Assembly (NCBI GenBank): GCA_910586965.1
Contig: CAJUMF010000005.1
Span: 78,993-142,992, forward strand
Reading direction: 5' to 3'
Length of the DNA: 64,000 nt
Origin: an uncultured Dorea sp.
GTDB taxonomy: Bacteria > Bacillota > Clostridia > Lachnospirales > Lachnospiraceae
The notes beneath the pieces are model-generated. The model did not search any database, was not told the DNA's origin, and saw nothing but the letters and a program-made list of their open reading frames with translations. Of this stretch, positions 32,812 through 42,219 are shown piece by piece; position 1 is the first letter of the stretch, and every line of letters begins with the position of its first letter. The position numbers were made by a program, and so were the translations under genes.

Positions 32812-34350
32812 ATGGGTGAAGGATATAAGTGCAGGGAGGATGTGTTCCTCCATGCAGAAAAGATAAGCAAGATCTACCCCGGTACGAAAGCGCTCGATGA
32901 AGTATCCTTTGACTTGCTTAAGGGCAAGGTAAATGTACTGATCGGGGAAAACGGCGCCGGAAAATCTACCCTGATGAAGATGATTGCCGGAATCGAGCAG
33001 CCGAATGAGGGCAAGATGTATATCGGAGAAGAGGAAGTATATTTTAAGAACACTACCGAGGCGAGAAAGCACGGCATCGGGATTATCCACCAGGAATTGA
33101 GCCTGTTCCCGAATCTTAATGTATACCAGAACATTTACATGAACAAGGAAAAGACCAAGGGAAAATTCGCCCTTGACAATAAGCAGCATATGGAAGGGGC
33201 AAAGGCGGTCCTTGAGAGATTAGAGCATCCCCTGGACTTGAACCAGAAGGTCGGGGAGCTGAGAGTCGGGCAGCAGCAGATGATCGAGATCGCGAGAAAT
33301 CTTGTGGAGGACGACCTTAAGGTACTCATCATGGATGAGCCGACGTCTTCCTTAAGCCAGCAGGAGGTTAAGGTTCTCTTTAAGATCATGCGGGAGCTTA
33401 CGGCGGCGGGAATCTCCATCGTATATATTTCCCACAGGCTGGAGGAGATCATGGAGATCGGCGATCATGTAACCATCCTGCGTGACGGAAAGTATGTTGC
33501 GGATTCGGACGTAAAGGATATCGACGTGTCATGGATCGTCCACCAGATGACAGGAGGAGCTAAGTCCTATCCCACGAGAGACCGTGAGGTTGACTGGTCC
33601 AAGGTGGAAAATGTACTGGAAGTAAAAGACTTGTGTCTTCCGAAGGCAGGCGGCGGGTACCTGGTAGACCACTTAAGCTTTGAGCTGAAGAGGGGAGAGG
33701 TTCTCGGAATCTACGGTCTGATGGGCGCGGGAAGAAGTGAAGTGTTCGAGTGCCTGATGGGGCTGCACCCGGAGCATACGGGTCAGGTTCTCATGGAGGG
33801 CAAAGAGCTTAACATCAAGTCTATCAAGCAGCAGATTGACAACGGATTTGCCCTGATCCCGGAGGACCGGCAGGCTCAAGGGCTTGTGCAGACATTAGAC
33901 ATCGAGAAGAACTGCTCGTTGTCGGCGCTGACCAGGTACAAGAAAGGTCCGTTCCTCGACTCCAAGATCGAGGGGGAGAAAGTAGACGGGCAGATCAAGG
34001 ATATACATATCAAAGTAGCGGATAAGAAACTGCCGATTCTTTCCTTGTCAGGCGGTAACCAGCAGAAGGTCGTTATCGGAAAAGGCATCCTGACGACGCC
34101 GAAGATCCTGCTTATGGATGAACCGAGCCGCGGTATTGATATCGGCGCGAAGACAGAGGTTTTCGAGATCATCAACAAGTATGCGGAGGAAGGGCTTTCA
34201 ATCATTGTCATCTCTTCTGAGCTGCAGGAGATCGTGGCAATCTCGGACCGTATCATCGTTCTGTCAAACGGCTTGAAGACAGGCGAGTTCTACGGTGATG
34301 AGATTGAGCAGGACACACTGGTACTGGCATCCTACAAGGGCCATCATTAA
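32812..34350 (+). CDS. Sugar ABC transporter ATP-binding protein, RbsA-like
   Basis: A 512-residue double nucleotide-binding protein of the CUT2 (ribose/galactose) class. Domain 1 has GENGAGKST (about 44-52), an atypical signature LRVGQQQM and LIMDEPTSSLS. Domain 2 has the degenerate P-loop GLMGAGRSEV, LSGGNQQK and LLMDEPSRGID. It powers the permease at 34369. Since the cognate binding protein is broken, the importer may be idle or may use another binding protein. Confidence 0.93.
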   Translation: MGEGYKCREDVFLHAEKISKIYPGTKALDEVSFDLLKGKVNVLIGENGAGKSTLMKMIAGIEQPNEGKMYIGEEEVYFKNTTEARKHGIGIIHQELSLFPNLNVYQNIYMNKEKTKGKFALDNKQHMEGAKAVLERLEHPLDLNQKVGELRVGQQQMIEIARNLVEDDLKVLIMDEPTSSLSQQEVKVLFKIMRELTAAGISIVYISHRLEEIMEIGDHVTILRDGKYVADSDVKDIDVSWIVHQMTGGAKSYPTRDREVDWSKVENVLEVKDLCLPKAGGGYLVDHLSFELKRGEVLGIYGLMGAGRSEVFECLMGLHPEHTGQVLMEGKELNIKSIKQQIDNGFALIPEDRQAQGLVQTLDIEKNCSLSALTRYKKGPFLDSKIEGEKVDGQIKDIHIKVADKKLPILSLSGGNQQKVVIGKGILTTPKILLMDEPSRGIDIGAKTEVFEIINKYAEEGLSIIVISSELQEIVAISDRIIVLSNGLKTGEFYGDEIEQDTLVLASYKGHH

Positions 34351-34368
34351 GAAAAGGAGAGTTAAATT

Positions 34369-35421
34369 ATGGAAGCGAAACAAAATTCTGGAAATAATAA
34401 ATTGGCGATGACCATATTAAAAGGTCGTACGTTTATTGTATTGATCATTCTGCTTATATTCTTCAGTATTACGGCAGATAACTTTATGAGTGCGGGAGCG
34501 CTCCTTACGGTTGCAAAGCATGTGGCTCTTTACGGAATCCTTGCGATTGGCATGACTTACGTCATCATCACAGGCGGTATCGACCTCTCCGTAGGTTCGG
34601 TGGCGGGCCTTGCGGGCATGATCGCGGGCGGACTGATCCAGGAGGGCTTAACCCTTAAGATGTTCGGCGTGACCCTGTATTTCAGCGTACCGATGATCGT
34701 GCTGATCACGGTTCTTCTGGGGGCATTGATGGGCATGATCAACGGTCTTGTCATCACGAAATTCAACGTAGCCCCGTTTATCGCGACGCTGGGTACCATG
34801 TACATCTGGCGCGGATTTGCGAATATCCGTTCCAACGGCGCGACATTTTCCGAGCTTGCCGGAAGTGAAGGGCTTGGTAATACCGGCTTTGAAGTGTTCG
34901 GGCGTAACCTTGCGGGAACAGCGATTCCCTGCGGCGTTCTCATCCTTGCGATCATCGCCGTGGCAGCGGGGCTTGTGCTTAAGAAAACGCCTTTCGGCTG
35001 GCATGTGCTTTCCATCGGCGGCAATGAAAAGGCGTCCAAGCTTTCCGGTATCAAGGTTGACCGGGTAAAAATCTGGGTGTACGCATTCTCCGGATTCTGC
35101 TCTGCGGTTGTCGGCATCATCGCGACCTCACAGCTTGTATCCGCGACGCCGAAGACCGGTGAGTCCTGGGAAATGAACGCCATCGCGGCATCCGTCCTCG
35201 GCGGAACATCCATGGCAGGCGGTGTCGGAACTATCGGCGGAACGATTGTCGGCGCGTTTGTAATCTGTGTGATCAACGACGGTATGACTATGTGCGGCGT
35301 TACAGAGTTCTGGCAGAAGATTATCAGGGGTCTTGTGATCATTATTGCGGTAATCATCGACCAGGTACAGAGAAACCTGCAGGCGAAGATGGCATTGCAG
35401 GCGCGGAACGAGAACAAATAA
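34369..35421 (+). CDS. Sugar ABC transporter permease, RbsC-like
   Basis: A 350-residue CUT2-type permease with eight to ten membrane segments. Family phrases are GMTYVIITGGIDLSVGSVAGL, FIATLGTMYIWRG and NAIAASVLGGTSMAGGVGTI. It follows the ATPase gene by 18 bases. The next 490 bases hold no gene but two large foldbacks. Confidence 0.93.
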   Translation: MEAKQNSGNNKLAMTILKGRTFIVLIILLIFFSITADNFMSAGALLTVAKHVALYGILAIGMTYVIITGGIDLSVGSVAGLAGMIAGGLIQEGLTLKMFGVTLYFSVPMIVLITVLLGALMGMINGLVITKFNVAPFIATLGTMYIWRGFANIRSNGATFSELAGSEGLGNTGFEVFGRNLAGTAIPCGVLILAIIAVAAGLVLKKTPFGWHVLSIGGNEKASKLSGIKVDRVKIWVYAFSGFCSAVVGIIATSQLVSATPKTGESWEMNAIAASVLGGTSMAGGVGTIGGTIVGAFVICVINDGMTMCGVTEFWQKIIRGLVIIIAVIIDQVQRNLQAKMALQARNENK

Positions 35422-35430
35422 AGGTAGTGA

Positions 35431-35572
35431 GCAGCCCGGTCAGATTGATATTCCTACGGAACCACGCTTTCGCTCGGGAAAAAACGTAGCAGACACTAGG
35501 CTCGAAAAAACCTCGCCAAGTGCTGACGTTTTTTACGGGATTCCTTTAGGAACATCAATCTGACCGGGCTGC
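35431..35572. repeat. Foldback element 1 (long inverted repeat)
   Basis: The left arm GCAGCCCGGTCAGATTGAT (35431-35449) is the exact reverse complement of 35554-35572. Pairing continues inward with TTCCTA against TAGGAA, then AAAAAACGT (35479-35487) against ACGTTTTTT (35526-35534). The whole 142 bases can form one imperfect hairpin. There is no coding capacity. It resembles a MITE-like intergenic repeat or a large terminator. Confidence 0.75.
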
Positions 35573-35580
35573 GCCATAGG

Positions 35581-35676
35581 TTGTGGATTTTAGCGGGTTG
35601 AGTTTGTTGGGAACGCTGGTTTCTGCTTGGTAGATTGTGGATTTTAGCGGGTTGAGTTTGTTTGGGGGCGCTGGTT
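35581..35676 (+). repeat. Two copies of a 41-42 base direct repeat
   Basis: Bases 35581-35621 recur at 35635-35676 with only a few changes (start TTGTGGATTTTAGCGGG, end CGCTGGTT), a period of 54 bases. They lie between the two foldbacks and are non-coding. Confidence 0.8.
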
Positions 35677-35680
35677 AATT

Positions 35681-35870
35681 GCGAAACTTTGATTTGTCAG
35701 TGCCGAATTGTGCTGCTTGTATATTCCATAAGCAGACCTTAGTTTATCGTCGGTACTTAGCTGCCGTATTTTGGCAGCTTATGTACCGCTACGGTAAACT
35801 TGGAGCGGGAGCGTGTCTGTGTTGGAATATACAAGCTGCACAATGACCTGAGTAAACACTTGAGTTTCGC
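35681..35870. repeat. Foldback element 2 (long inverted repeat)
   Basis: The outer arms GCGAAACT (35681-35688) and AGTTTCGC (35863-35870) enclose GTGCTGCTTGTATATTCCA (35710-35728), which pairs with 35823-35841 with one mismatch. The apex is AGCTGCC/GGCAGCT around a 7-base loop (35759-35779). Intermediate parts pair imperfectly. The 190-base unit has no open frame. Confidence 0.75.
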
Positions 35871-35911
35871 AACCTTCTATTAGCGGATTTTTTGGAAAGG
35901 ATGTGTTTTGG

Positions 35912-36307
35912 ATGAAGAAGAGAGGGATTATTAATGCTCAGTTGGCGGGGCTTGTCGCGGGGCTGGGGCATAAGGATTTGTTTATGATCGCGGACGGGGG
36001 GATGCCGGTTCCGAAGGGCGTGGAGATTGTGGACCTGGCGCTTTGCGGCGGGGTGCCTTCGTTTCGGCAGGTGATGGATGCGGTTCTTGACGAGGTGCAG
36101 GTGGAAGGGTATACTTTAGCTGAGGAAATCGTGGAGAATAATCCGGAGCTGCTTTCTTATATTAAGGAAAAGCTTGATGGGGCGGAGTCGGAGATGATTT
36201 CCCATGAAGAGCTTAAAAAGAGGTCTGCGGGGCTTAAGTTTGTGATTCGGACGGGGGAGTTTACGCCGTATCCGAATGTTATTCTGCGGGCGGGGGTTGC
36301 TTTTTAG
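35912..36307 (+). CDS. rbsD: D-ribose pyranase, RbsD family
   Basis: A 131-residue protein, the usual RbsD length. It starts MKKRGIINAQLAGLVAGLGH, with the conserved catalytic-type His, and has the DGGMPVPKGVEIVDLAL and RTGEFTPYPNVIL stretches. RbsD converts beta-pyranose to beta-furanose ribose before phosphorylation. The frame is open from GTG 35903, but the SD spacing favours the ATG at 35912. It heads a second part of the sugar operon, separated from the transporter by the foldbacks. Confidence 0.9.
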   Translation: MKKRGIINAQLAGLVAGLGHKDLFMIADGGMPVPKGVEIVDLALCGGVPSFRQVMDAVLDEVQVEGYTLAEEIVENNPELLSYIKEKLDGAESEMISHEELKKRSAGLKFVIRTGEFTPYPNVILRAGVAF

Positions 36308-36389
36308 GGACTGTTCCTTAGGCTGAGAATATGGTGAAAGAAGGCGGCTGCATTTTCGGATGAAAAGTGCGGGCGCAGGAGGTGTTGTG

Positions 36390-37274
36390 ATGAAAGTATT
36401 GAATTTTGGGTCTTTGAATCTGGATTATGTGTATTCGGTTGACCATATGGTGATGCCGGGGGAGACGCTTTGCTCCTCGGGGATGAATGTGTTCTGCGGA
36501 GGCAAGGGGCTGAATCAGTCTATCGCCCTTGCGAAGGCGGGAGTGGACGTTTACCATGCCGGGATGATTGGCGAGGAGGGCGGCATTCTCCTTGAGGCCT
36601 GCCGGGAGGGCGGCGTGAATGCGGATTTTATCCGGACGATTCCGGAAAAGAGCGGGCATACGATCATACAGGTGGACAAAAACGGGCAGAACTGCATCCT
36701 TTTGTACGGCGGCGCCAACAGGAGCATTACGAAAGAATTTGTAGACGAGGTGCTTGGGAATTTTGAAAAGGGGGATATCCTTCTTCTGCAAAATGAGGTG
36801 AATATGCTGGACTATATTATTGATAAAGCGTATGAGCAGGGGATGATGATCATCCTGAATCCGTCGCCTTACGACAGTGCCCTTGACGTGTGTGATTTCG
36901 GGAAGATTTCCATGTTTTTGTTAAATGAGATTGAAGGCGGTCAGGTGACGGGCGAGAAAGAGACGGACAAGATTTTGGAGAAACTTAAAGAGTTTTACCC
37001 GGAGGCGAAGGTAGTCCTAACGCTGGGGGGCGACGGCTCCGTGTACCAGTACAAGGACGAGCAGTACCGTCAGGGGATCTACAAGGTGAAGGCTGTGGAT
37101 ACGACGGCGGCGGGAGATACCTTTACCGGGTACTTTATTTCCTCTGTCATTGACGGCTTGCCGGTTCCGGAAGGGCTTTCTCTGGCTGCGAAGGCATCGG
37201 CAATCGCGGTATCGAGAGAAGGAGCTACAGCGTCTATTCCGCTTAAGGAGGAAGTGCTTAAAGCAGAATTGTAA
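36390..37274 (+). CDS. PfkB family sugar kinase, ribokinase-like
   Basis: A 294-residue kinase. The N-terminal PfkB signature is FCGGKGLNQSIALAKAG, and the C-terminal signature with the catalytic Asp is DTTAAGDTFTGYF. Substrate-lid parts match ribokinases. AGGAGGTGTTGTG before the ATG at 36390 sets the start although the frame is open from 36360. With rbsD it would phosphorylate ribose or a related sugar to feed the pentose phosphate pathway. Confidence 0.9.
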   Translation: MKVLNFGSLNLDYVYSVDHMVMPGETLCSSGMNVFCGGKGLNQSIALAKAGVDVYHAGMIGEEGGILLEACREGGVNADFIRTIPEKSGHTIIQVDKNGQNCILLYGGANRSITKEFVDEVLGNFEKGDILLLQNEVNMLDYIIDKAYEQGMMIILNPSPYDSALDVCDFGKISMFLLNEIEGGQVTGEKETDKILEKLKEFYPEAKVVLTLGGDGSVYQYKDEQYRQGIYKVKAVDTTAAGDTFTGYFISSVIDGLPVPEGLSLAAKASAIAVSREGATASIPLKEEVLKAEL

Positions 37275-37359
37275 GAGATAAGAGCAGCCTGGAGCAGGGA
37301 TATCTGTGCAAGAGATATCAGGCGGCAGACTGCGGAGTTGGGAAAGATGAGGAAGAATA

Positions 37360-38835
37360 ATGGCAGAAAGATATATCATAAGTATAGACCAGAGCACGCA
37401 GGGAACAAAGGCGCTTTTGTTTGACGAGAGCGGGAGCCTCATCAAGCGTACGGACAAGCCTCATGAGCAGATTGTGAACGAAAAGGGCTGGGTGTCCCAC
37501 AATCCGTCCGAGATTTATGAAAATGTCATCGAGGTTGTGCGGATGCTCACGGAGGACATTGACAAGTCGAAGGTGGCAGGTATCGGGATCAGCAACCAGC
37601 GGGAGACTTCCCTGGCGTGGGACCGCGTAAGCGGGGAGCCCCTCGGAAATGCCATCGTATGGCAGTGCGCCAGGGCGGCATCTATCTGCGAGCGGGTAGA
37701 AAGAAAAGGTGAGGCGGAGAATATCCGGAGGAAGACGGGCATGAACCTGTCGTCCTATTTCCCGGCGTCCAAGATTGCGTGGATTCTGGAAAATGTGGAG
37801 GGGGCTAAAGAAAAGGCAGAAAAAGGCGAGATCTGCCATGGCACCATTGACAGCTGGCTTGTCTACAAGCTTACCGGGGGAAAGGCGTATAAGACCGATT
37901 ATTCCAACGCCTCCCGAACCCAGTTATTTAACATTTTCGAGCTGAAGTGGGATGAGGAAATCTGCGGGCTGTTCGGGATTGACGCAAAGAATATGGCAGA
38001 AGTGTGCGACTCGGATTCGAAGTTCGGGGAGACGGATTTTGAAGGTGTTCTTCCCGCGCCGGTACCGATCCACGGCGTGTTAGGAGATTCCCACGGCTCC
38101 CTTTTCGGGCAGGGGTGCCTTACGTCCGGCATGACAAAGGCAACCTACGGCACAGGTTCTTCGATCATGATGAATATCGGGGAGAAACCGGTGCTCAGCA
38201 CCCACGGCGTAGTCACATCCCTGGCATGGAGCATGGGCGGAAAGGTAAATTACGTGCTGGAGGGGAACTTAAACTACACGGGGGCAGTCATCACGTGGCT
38301 CAAGGACGATCTGCAGCTGATCCAGTCTCCGGGAGAGACGACAGGGCTTGCAAAGGCGGCAGTGAAGGATGATTCCCTGTATTTGATCCCGGCGTTTTCC
38401 GGACTCGGCGCGCCTTACTGGGACAGCCACGCGGCAGCGGCCATCGTCGGTATGACACGGACAACGGGAAAGGCAGAAATCGTCCGGGCAGGCGTGGAGT
38501 GCATCGCGTACCAGATTACCGACATCGTAAGGGCTATGAGCGAGGATGCGGGCGTAAAAGTCGGGGAGTTGCGGGTAGACGGAGGCCCTACGAAAAATGA
38601 TTATCTGATGCAGTTCCAGAGCGATATCGCGGATGCAACCGTGCAGGTACCGGATTCCGAGGAACTTTCCGGCATCGGTCCGGCGTATGCAGCGGGCTTA
38701 AGGCTCGGCGTGTGGGATGAGAGCATCTTTGGAAAACTGAAAAGAGTGAAGTATGAGCCGGAGATGGAAATAAAAGTCCGGGATAAAAAGTACGCCGGAT
38801 GGAAAGCGGCGGTGGAGACGGTGCTGACGAAGTAA
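37360..38835 (+). CDS. FGGY family carbohydrate kinase
   Basis: A 491-residue kinase with the FGGY fold. The N-terminal phosphate-binding phrase is ISIDQSTQGTKALLFDESG; a later GTGSSIMMNIGEKPV and the FGGY-type GLGAPYWDSHAAAAIVGMTR follow. It is closest in feel to glycerol kinase/pentulose kinase members, but the substrate is not certain. As the last gene of the sugar region it may phosphorylate a keto-sugar, a polyol or an AI-2-like compound. Confidence 0.88.
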   Translation: MAERYIISIDQSTQGTKALLFDESGSLIKRTDKPHEQIVNEKGWVSHNPSEIYENVIEVVRMLTEDIDKSKVAGIGISNQRETSLAWDRVSGEPLGNAIVWQCARAASICERVERKGEAENIRRKTGMNLSSYFPASKIAWILENVEGAKEKAEKGEICHGTIDSWLVYKLTGGKAYKTDYSNASRTQLFNIFELKWDEEICGLFGIDAKNMAEVCDSDSKFGETDFEGVLPAPVPIHGVLGDSHGSLFGQGCLTSGMTKATYGTGSSIMMNIGEKPVLSTHGVVTSLAWSMGGKVNYVLEGNLNYTGAVITWLKDDLQLIQSPGETTGLAKAAVKDDSLYLIPAFSGLGAPYWDSHAAAAIVGMTRTTGKAEIVRAGVECIAYQITDIVRAMSEDAGVKVGELRVDGGPTKNDYLMQFQSDIADATVQVPDSEELSGIGPAYAAGLRLGVWDESIFGKLKRVKYEPEMEIKVRDKKYAGWKAAVETVLTK

Positions 38836-38865
38836 TGACGGAGAAATGCCGGGTCTGAAAATTGT

Positions 38866-38877
38866 ATTGTATACAAT
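38866..38877. promoter_or_regulatory. 12-base perfect palindrome, operator-like
   Basis: ATTGTATACAAT lies 95 bases before the small gene at 38962. The shape resembles GntR-family operators. No matching regulator is seen nearby. Confidence 0.4.
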
Positions 38878-38885
38878 ATAAAATT

Positions 38886-38926
38886 ATGATGTAAAGCTGA
38901 CATTGATTAATGTGGCTTTACATCAT
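38886..38926. terminator. Stem-loop after the FGGY kinase gene
   Basis: ATGATGTAAAGC pairs with GCTTTACATCAT, and the inner ACATT with AATGT around GATT. It has no clear T-run but is a strong stem. Confidence 0.6.
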
Positions 38927-38961
38927 TTGTTATAGCATGTTTTTATTTTTGGAGGTTATTT

Positions 38962-39297
38962 ATGGATATTTTAATTTATGCCCGCGAATCCGACCGTTCT
39001 TCGGCTTTTGAAGATGTGAAAGATTATTTTTCACAGGAATTCAAAGATAAAGAGTTCGAGTGGAAATGCACAGGGCAGATGCTTTCGGCATCACTGCAGA
39101 TAAGTGAGGAAGAGATTACCGCAGCATTCAGGGAACTTGTAAAAAGGTATCCCCAATTGGATGTAAAGGCAGTCTCTTCCCAGGATATCCGGGAAGATGA
39201 CAGAAGTGCCCAGTGGTGGCAAACAACTGAAATTTATTCGGTAGAGGAAAACGGAGAGAAAAAAATTGTCAGCAGTTCAAGCACTTACTGGAATTGA
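38962..39297 (+). CDS. Hypothetical small acidic protein
   Basis: A 111-residue protein with a good SD (TTGGAGG). No family is recognised. It has no signal peptide or membrane span and is rich in acidic residues and serine. A pattern ALRELVKRYPQLDVKAVSS suggests an alpha/beta fold. It lies alone between the sugar operon and a decayed Rpn-like gene and ends 8 bases from the end of that convergent remnant. Confidence 0.6.
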   Translation: MDILIYARESDRSSAFEDVKDYFSQEFKDKEFEWKCTGQMLSASLQISEEEITAAFRELVKRYPQLDVKAVSSQDIREDDRSAQWWQTTEIYSVEENGEKKIVSSSSTYWN

Positions 39298-39304
39298 CGA
39301 TTGC

Positions 39305-39690
39305 CTATTCCAGTAACCCTTTTACCTGTTCCACGGATATGCCGCACTCATCTGCAATCTTGTCCGGGGCAGCCCCTGACTTGTGCAACCTGAGAATATC
39401 CCGGGCGAGTTTCAGGCCTTCTGTCCGGCCTTGCTCCAGTCCCTGTTCCCTGCCGCTGATTATAAGGATTGAACGGTCGCGGAGTGCTTTTTCTCTTTCT
39501 TCATATTCCAGCCGTTTTTGTTCATCTGCGCTGATATTGACGAGCTTATCATAAGCTTTCTGTACATAATCATCTGATTTTGCAAACATCTCAAGCTCCT
39601 CTCTGGTTTCTGCATTAAAGAATTGCGCCCAATTTAAGAGAGCGGTTTTTGGATAATCATACTGGTTCAGTTTTGCAAGTGAAAATACTA
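39305..39690 (-). pseudogene. C-terminal remnant of an Rpn/PD-(D/E)XK transposase-like gene
   Basis: The minus strand encodes FSLAKLNQYDYPKTALLNWA and then a coding stretch through KSDDYVQKAYDKL to a C-terminal helix-turn-helix-like SGAAPDKIADECGISVEQVK. This is the tail of an Rpn-type (PD-(D/E)XK nuclease family transposase) protein. The nuclease domain and start are missing; upstream it runs into the end of the histidine kinase gene. An internal ATG at 39589 could still yield a 94-residue piece. Confidence 0.7.
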
Positions 39691-42219
39691 CTTGTTATTT
39701 ACCAGCCGGCACATAGTACGGCGCAGTTTATTTATATCTATCGGTTTGGACAGATGCTCATCCATCCCTGCCTCTTTTGCCATCGCCACGTCTTCCTCGA
39801 AAGCATTTGCGGACAAAGCTATGATGGGCGTTGCCTGTGCGTCCGTCCTGTCCATGCCGCGAATCACGCGGGCTGCCTCCAGTCCGCTCATGACGGGCAT
39901 CATCAGATCCATGAGGATGCAGTCGAAGGCTCCCTGCTCTGAACCCGCAAAGGCATCTACCGCAGCCTTTCCGTCTTTGGCAGTGACGACTGCTGCGCCG
40001 GCATCCTCCAGGATAAACTGCACGATTTCGCAGTTGATCTCATTATCTTCCACCAGGAGGACATGCAATCCGGAAATATCCCCGCACTCTTCTTCTGTCT
40101 GAGGCTTTTTATGCATCTGTTCGGCGTCGGTCTGGAAAGACAGGGCAATGCGGATCAGCGTTCCTTTTCCGAGGCGGCTTTCCAGCTCAATCGTACCGCC
40201 CATATGGTCCACCAGCCTTTTTACAATGGACATGCCAAGGCCTGTGCCGTTATAGTCTGTCCTTGCGTCCTGATGTTCCTGGGTAAACGCATCGAAAATA
40301 TGCTCTTTGAACTTTTCTCCGATGCCGATTCCCGTATCTTCCACAGTAAATTGATAACCTGCGATGCCGTTTTTGTAAAAGAGTTCTTTTGCGCTGACAA
40401 AAACCGTTCCGTTTTGCCGGTTATATTTGATGGCATTGTCAATGATGTTTGAAAAGATTTGATTGAGGTACAAAGGATTTCCAATCAATTTTCTGTGCGT
40501 CAGCTCAAGCCCGCTCTTCAGATGGACGCCGGCAGCCTCAGCCCGGGGAGAAAGCGACGCGGTGCATTCCTCCAGCAGTTTGTGGAGGTCGAAGGGCTCG
40601 TCTGCGTCAAAGGGGCGTCCGCTTTCCAGCTTGCTGACCTCAAGCACATCGTTGACAAGAGACAGCAGATGCTCTGCGGACACGCGGATTTTCTCCCTGC
40701 ATTCCGTTTGCTTTGCAGGGTTGTCCTGGCTTTTTTCCATGATTGTCAGCATCCCTTGAATCCCGTTGATGGGCGTGCGGAGGTCGTGCGACATATGGGA
40801 AAGGAATTTGCTTTTTGCGGAGTTCGCCTGCCTTACCTTTTCCAGCAGCTCCATAATGGACTGGTCCTGCTTTTTGCGTGTCGCCATGGTTTCTGTAATG
40901 TCCTGGTGATATCCGTTCAGACAGGCTCCCGGTTTCTGGAATTTCCTGTCGGGTACGCCGCCGCAGCGGACGTAGATTTTGCCAAGCGTCGGATGGTTCC
41001 ATGGGTAAACGACCTCGCTGCGCCCAGTGTCCAGCATTTCCTGCACCGCCTGCTGTACGATGTCCACATATTTGGGATCAATATTCTGAAACCAGATTTG
41101 ATAGCAGTCTTCCGGCTCGATATCTTCGCCTGCGCCGAGCAGCATCCGCATGGTTTTGTCGGCGTACATCCTGGGAGCGCAGCCTTCCTCCAATTCGATG
41201 GTCCAAATCCCGGTTCTTGCCCCTTCCAGAATGGTCTCGATATCCCGCCGCGCCTCCAGCCTGTATTTCTCTTCCTGCTCCACCACGGCGTTGATATCAC
41301 GGAACGCGAAGATTACAGTGTTTTTGCCTTTCTCATTTTCCAGAGTGGAAAAATGGAGTTCAACATTTTTCACGCCCTGCGGGTTATCCATTACCTGATA
41401 TCGGATGTAAAATTTATTTTTTGTCGTAAGCTCGGCGAGAACACGGCTTTTCTCGGTCATTACGCGGATGCGCTCCCGGTCCCGGGGCTCTATGTATAAG
41501 GAGATATACCGTTCCATTGCCTCCTCGTAACCGTCCTCAAAATTCACATCCTGTCTCGTCTGCAGACGTTCCGACTCCCGGTAGGTCTCGCATCTGCCAG
41601 TATCAAAGTCCACCTGGTAAATGCCTACATAGTCTACATTGAGGCTGCTTAGGACATCATAACTCCGGTTCTTCAGTTCCCTGACCAGATTGCGCTGCCT
41701 CAGGGATGAGACGATAAAGTGCGCCGCAATCTGCAGCATATTTGAGGTATAGTCTATTGATTTTACCGGAGGGTTGTCTACCCCGTAAAAGCCGATGATC
41801 CTGCCGTCGTCATAGAGCGGGACCACGACAACGGAATGGATATCCTGCCGTTTCAGCGTCTCGTACACAATAGGGTCGCTTTGGCGGATATCTTCTAAGT
41901 CTTTCAGGACAATCTGTTTGCCGACGCTGAACTTCTGATACCAGCCCGCGCATATTTCCGGGGGAAGGTTTTGCAGATTCTCTTTTTCCGGCTGCACCCC
42001 GTCGGCCACCCATTCGTAAGTGTTATCGTCGCAGCCGGCCGCGTTGCGCTCAAAAATATAGGTTCTCTCCCCGTTTAAAGCTTTCCCCAGGTACTCTAAC
42101 TGCACCTTAAGGGAACGGTCCGGCGTCTTTTCCATCAGGGCAATGCGAAGCCCTTCATTAATAACGGTCTCCATGTTTTCAAAAGAGCTCTGCAAAGTAT
42201 CCATAACAGTATCCTCCAT
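39688..42219 (-). CDS. Hybrid sensor histidine kinase/response regulator
   Basis: An 843-residue protein. Residues 1-180 look like a GAF domain (TYIFERNAAG, GFYGVDNPP). One or two PAS-like parts follow (about 190-445). The kinase core has the H-box SHMSHDLRTPINGIQ (His about 478), an N-box NIIDNAIKYNRQNG and a G-box EDTGIGIG. The C-terminal receiver domain has LVEDNEIN and ILMDLMMPVMSG (Asp about 770). No membrane spans are visible, so it senses an internal signal. No separate output regulator lies beside it. Confidence 0.92.
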   Translation of the reverse strand: MEDTVMDTLQSSFENMETVINEGLRIALMEKTPDRSLKVQLEYLGKALNGERTYIFERNAAGCDDNTYEWVADGVQPEKENLQNLPPEICAGWYQKFSVGKQIVLKDLEDIRQSDPIVYETLKRQDIHSVVVVPLYDDGRIIGFYGVDNPPVKSIDYTSNMLQIAAHFIVSSLRQRNLVRELKNRSYDVLSSLNVDYVGIYQVDFDTGRCETYRESERLQTRQDVNFEDGYEEAMERYISLYIEPRDRERIRVMTEKSRVLAELTTKNKFYIRYQVMDNPQGVKNVELHFSTLENEKGKNTVIFAFRDINAVVEQEEKYRLEARRDIETILEGARTGIWTIELEEGCAPRMYADKTMRMLLGAGEDIEPEDCYQIWFQNIDPKYVDIVQQAVQEMLDTGRSEVVYPWNHPTLGKIYVRCGGVPDRKFQKPGACLNGYHQDITETMATRKKQDQSIMELLEKVRQANSAKSKFLSHMSHDLRTPINGIQGMLTIMEKSQDNPAKQTECREKIRVSAEHLLSLVNDVLEVSKLESGRPFDADEPFDLHKLLEECTASLSPRAEAAGVHLKSGLELTHRKLIGNPLYLNQIFSNIIDNAIKYNRQNGTVFVSAKELFYKNGIAGYQFTVEDTGIGIGEKFKEHIFDAFTQEHQDARTDYNGTGLGMSIVKRLVDHMGGTIELESRLGKGTLIRIALSFQTDAEQMHKKPQTEEECGDISGLHVLLVEDNEINCEIVQFILEDAGAAVVTAKDGKAAVDAFAGSEQGAFDCILMDLMMPVMSGLEAARVIRGMDRTDAQATPIIALSANAFEEDVAMAKEAGMDEHLSKPIDINKLRRTMCRLVNNK

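Noticed and set aside
35431..35870. Possible retron or group II intron RNA
   Set aside because: No reverse transcriptase lies near and no intron domain V/VI pattern was seen; kept as foldback repeats.
40459..41499. A 346-codon open frame on the + strand opposite the hybrid histidine kinase
   Set aside because: The kinase on the other strand has complete H, N, G and receiver motifs; the antisense frame shows none.
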